The translations under genes and the position numbers were made by a program. From positions 103,216-167,215 of the forward strand of contig JARHYK010000002.1 of the NCBI GenBank assembly GCA_029258515.1: a stretch of DNA of 64,000 nt, read 5' to 3'. Below are positions 62,048-64,000 of the stretch, in pieces. Source of the stretch: Clostridia bacterium. GTDB taxonomy: Bacteria > Bacillota > Clostridia > TANB77 > CAG-508. The notes under the pieces are model-generated. The model did no database searches. It was given only the letters and a program-made list of their open reading frames with translations, and was not told where the DNA came from. The number at the start of each line of letters is the position of its first letter. Within the stretch, counting starts at the first letter, position 1.

Positions 62048-62743
62048 ATGGAAGAAAAAAAAGAAGTAGTAGTAGAGAAAAAAAATGAACAACTAAAACC
62101 AGAAAAGAAAAAGGAATCTAAAAAAATTGAAAAGATAGAAAATAAAAAGGAAAAAAATAAAAAAGAAAAAGGAAGAAAAAGAGGAATTCTAGCTAGAATA
62201 GTTGCGATAATTTTAGTTTTAGCTTTTGTTATAGGAATTATATCTTTAGCAATACCTAAACCAGTAAGAATGTTAGAAGAAATGTTTAAAGAGTTGAAAG
62301 CCGGAAATTTCGAGAAAGTAGAACAATATGTTGATTATACCGAATTATCAAATGTATCAGAATTAGAAACAAAAGAAAATGCTGATAAACAAAAATTGTT
62401 ATATGATAATCTGGAATGGAGTATTAAAAAGATAGAAAAAGGGAAAGATGAAGTAAAAGTAGAAACAGAAGTTACAAATAAAAATTTCAAGACAATCATA
62501 CAAAATTATACAAAAAAAGTTATACAAAATCTATTTACATCACAAGATATTAGTATGGAAGATATAGAGAAATATTTAGAAGAAGAATTAAAAAATGATA
62601 AAGTAGATAAAATTACAACAACTAAAGTTCTTACGATAAAAAAACAAGAAGGAAAGTGGAAAGTTTTAGTAGATGACAATTTAAAAGAGGCTTTATATCC
62701 TGGTTTGCAAGAGGCTTTAAAGTTATTAACAATAGATGAATAA
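62048..62743 (+). CDS. Unknown membrane-anchored protein with NTF2/DUF4878-like domain
   Basis: The 231-residue protein has a very K/E-rich cytoplasmic N-terminus (1-50) and one membrane helix (ILARIVAIILVLAFVIGIISLAI). An extracytoplasmic domain follows, with MFKELKAGNFEKVEQYVDYTE and the closing strand TIKKQEGKWKVLVDDNLKEAL, the pattern of DUF4878-type NTF2 folds. The function is unknown. GAGGGGGAG precedes the ATG. Confidence 0.65.
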   Translation: MEEKKEVVVEKKNEQLKPEKKKESKKIEKIENKKEKNKKEKGRKRGILARIVAIILVLAFVIGIISLAIPKPVRMLEEMFKELKAGNFEKVEQYVDYTELSNVSELETKENADKQKLLYDNLEWSIKKIEKGKDEVKVETEVTNKNFKTIIQNYTKKVIQNLFTSQDISMEDIEKYLEEELKNDKVDKITTTKVLTIKKQEGKWKVLVDDNLKEALYPGLQEALKLLTIDE

Positions 62744-62769
62744 AAAAATATGTATGATAAAAAATAGTA

Positions 62770-62801
62770 CAAAAGACTTAAAAGAAATTTTAAGTCTTTT
62801 G
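62770..62801. terminator. Bidirectional terminator
   Basis: CAAAAGACTTAAAA / TTTTAAGTCTTTTG with a GAAA loop. It overlaps the last codons of the convergent ytxC-like gene. Confidence 0.8.
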
Positions 62802-63662
62802 TGCTTGATTTTTAAGTGATTTTTTAGAGTTTTTATATAAATTACAAATATTGCAGTCTGTGCATAATTGAACTTTATTTTCGAAAATTAAAATTAAAGT
62901 ATTTAAAAATTCATCAATGGAATTATCAATTAGGTGTATATATATTTTTTGGGGAAGCAAATTAAGTAAAGTATTTAAAATATAGTCATTTTTAGAAAAA
63001 GATATATCAGATAGGAATTTTGTGTTAAAAATATCATTTGTTGTTGAAACAGGAGATTTATTATTATCAAGCAAAATACCATTATCTTTGGAATATATTA
63101 AATGAAGTACATCACTTTTAGGACTTTCGGAATTTATATATAGTTTTAATAATGATATGAATTCTAAGTATTCCTTTTCAATAATAAAACAGTTTACAGC
63201 TTCGTCTATTATATCATTTAATAATTCAAAATATCCAGGTAATCTAAATGTAATAAAACCAGTTAGTATAAGTGATTTGTTATTTTTTATATAATCATAA
63301 AATTGATTAGAGATATATGAGAATTTTTTATTAAAATATAAATTAAAATCATCGGAAAATATATCAAAACAAAAATTTAAAATTTTGTTTTGTTCAGCAA
63401 TATTAAAATAAAAATAGTTTTGACTAATTATATTTTTTAATAGAGTTTCTTCAATTTCATCAATTACTAAATATGCAAGTATATTTGAAATGCTTTGAAA
63501 AAAATAAGAATTATCTTTACCTTTGTAATGGATAATTATATTTTTATAATTTTTAAATTCATTTTCAGAAAAATAAATATCTTGTATATTTGATAGACGT
63601 AATTCATTTAGTAGATAGGATAAAAAAGATTTATTATTAGTTTTTATGCATATTGATTTCAT
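62790..63662 (-). CDS. ytxC: YtxC-like sporulation protein
   Basis: The 290-residue protein matches the YtxC family in its middle block: LTGFITFRLPGYFELLNDIID, then EAVNCFIIEKEYLEFISLLKLYI and VLHLIYSKDNGILL. A C-terminal cysteine set (CTDCNICNLY) follows. YtxC is a sporulation-associated protein of unknown biochemical role. AAAGGAG precedes the ATG. Confidence 0.78.
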   Translation of the reverse strand: MKSICIKTNNKSFLSYLLNELRLSNIQDIYFSENEFKNYKNIIIHYKGKDNSYFFQSISNILAYLVIDEIEETLLKNIISQNYFYFNIAEQNKILNFCFDIFSDDFNLYFNKKFSYISNQFYDYIKNNKSLILTGFITFRLPGYFELLNDIIDEAVNCFIIEKEYLEFISLLKLYINSESPKSDVLHLIYSKDNGILLDNNKSPVSTTNDIFNTKFLSDISFSKNDYILNTLLNLLPQKIYIHLIDNSIDEFLNTLILIFENKVQLCTDCNICNLYKNSKKSLKNQAQKT

Positions 63663-63845
63663 TTTAAAAACTCCTTTCTGAAGTAGTATCTACTAAACTT
63701 TAAAAACTTATACAATATATTATGAAAAAAATAGTGAAAAGTATATTGTCCTTTTGTAATATATATAAAATACAAGCAAAAAGGAAAAATAAAAAACTAT
63801 AAAAATGAATAACGAATAAGAAATAAGCGAATGAAATAAAAAAAT

Positions 63846-63869
63846 ACAAAAAAGAAAAATCTTTTTTGT
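63846..63869 (-). terminator. Terminator of the partial gene at the window end
   Basis: ACAAAAAAGA / TCTTTTTTGT inverted repeat with an A4 loop lies ten bases beyond the stop codon on the minus strand. Confidence 0.6.
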
Positions 63870-63878
63870 ATATAAAAT

Positions 63879-64000
63879 TTAACTATATATGTGATAATCA
63901 ATATCTGGAAAGACACAATCTTTTTCTTGAATATCTTTCAAAAAATTAGTATCGATTTTATCTTCTTTTATTTGATGATATAATTTTGTGAATCTGCCTA
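63879..64000 (-). CDS. C-terminus of a probable GH57 1,4-alpha-glucan branching enzyme (partial)
   Basis: The open minus-strand frame enters from the window edge. It encodes about 39 residues, with RFTKLYHQIKEDKID, FLKDIQEKDCVFPDIDY and a stop after HIYS. The ending, with FPDIDYxxY, resembles the DUF1957-type C-terminus of GH57 branching enzymes. With glgP at 29.6 kb this suggests glycogen metabolism. Only the 3' end is visible, so the identity is tentative. Confidence 0.55.
   Translation of the reverse strand, partial: GRFTKLYHQIKEDKIDTNFLKDIQEKDCVFPDIDYHIYS

Overview
The window is chromosomal DNA from a very AT-rich, endospore-forming anaerobe of the Clostridia. Spore genes are spread across it (sigK, spoIVA, cotJA-cotJB-cotJC, sigH, a spore-type GH18 hydrolase, gpr, a ytxC-like gene). 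Flavodiiron protein and formate-THF ligase fit an anaerobe. Arginine is written mainly AGA, and promoters are close to the TTGACA-17-TATAAT consensus. I saw no prophage, insertion sequence, CRISPR array or rRNA.

Layout. 0-9 kb: P-loop/Asp23-like protein, cmk, plsC, typA, an unknown helical-repeat protein, and a trmR/trhP pair for tRNA uridine-34 modification, split by an inverted RelA/SpoT-domain gene with foreign codon use. 8.7-13.2 kb: an unknown gene needing a frameshift, a DUF368 membrane protein, a HAD hydrolase, sigK and a 6S RNA. 13-19 kb: prmC-whiA-hemW-flavodiiron-rlmN-VanY-type peptidase, largely co-directional. 19-21 kb: a 55-codon orphan gene and spoIVA. 22-25 kb: a UDP-sugar pyrophosphorylase, a left-handed beta-helix acyltransferase and a radical SAM protein. 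25-40 kb: membrane proteins, a Lon-like protease, glgP, the cotJ operon, GH18, sigH and an acyl-CoA synthetase. 40-45.5 kb: a wall hydrolase, then an unusual three-gene membrane/CpaE-like/degenerate-GGDEF locus. 45.5-50.5 kb: ireB-ruvX-DUF1292, a papain-like amidase, an ADP-ribosyltransferase and gene debris. 50.5-64 kb: rbgA-mrnC-tRNA-Glu, a P-type ATPase behind a yybP-ykoY (Mn2+) riboswitch, asp23-amaP-DUF2273-nusB-xseA-xseB-PAP2-fhs, gpr, ytxC and the 3' end of a probable GH57 branching enzyme.

Main finding. Four genes (unknown gene 8752-10231, spoIVA, glgP and the GGDEF-like gene) are each split by a +1 frameshift. In all four the break sits exactly at an in-frame CGG codon. Skipping the C puts the ribosome on a GGA or GGT glycine codon and restores the family sequence. 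The joined SpoIVA is 492 residues, the length I recall for the Bacillus protein. By eye, nearly every other CGG trinucleotide in the coding sequence lies out of frame. In-frame sense CGG occurs only twice in the foreign-looking RelA/SpoT gene and once in the unknown gene at 21384. This suggests that CGG is unassigned or poorly decoded here and is passed by +1 frameshifting or four-base decoding. A recurring sequence error is the main alternative.
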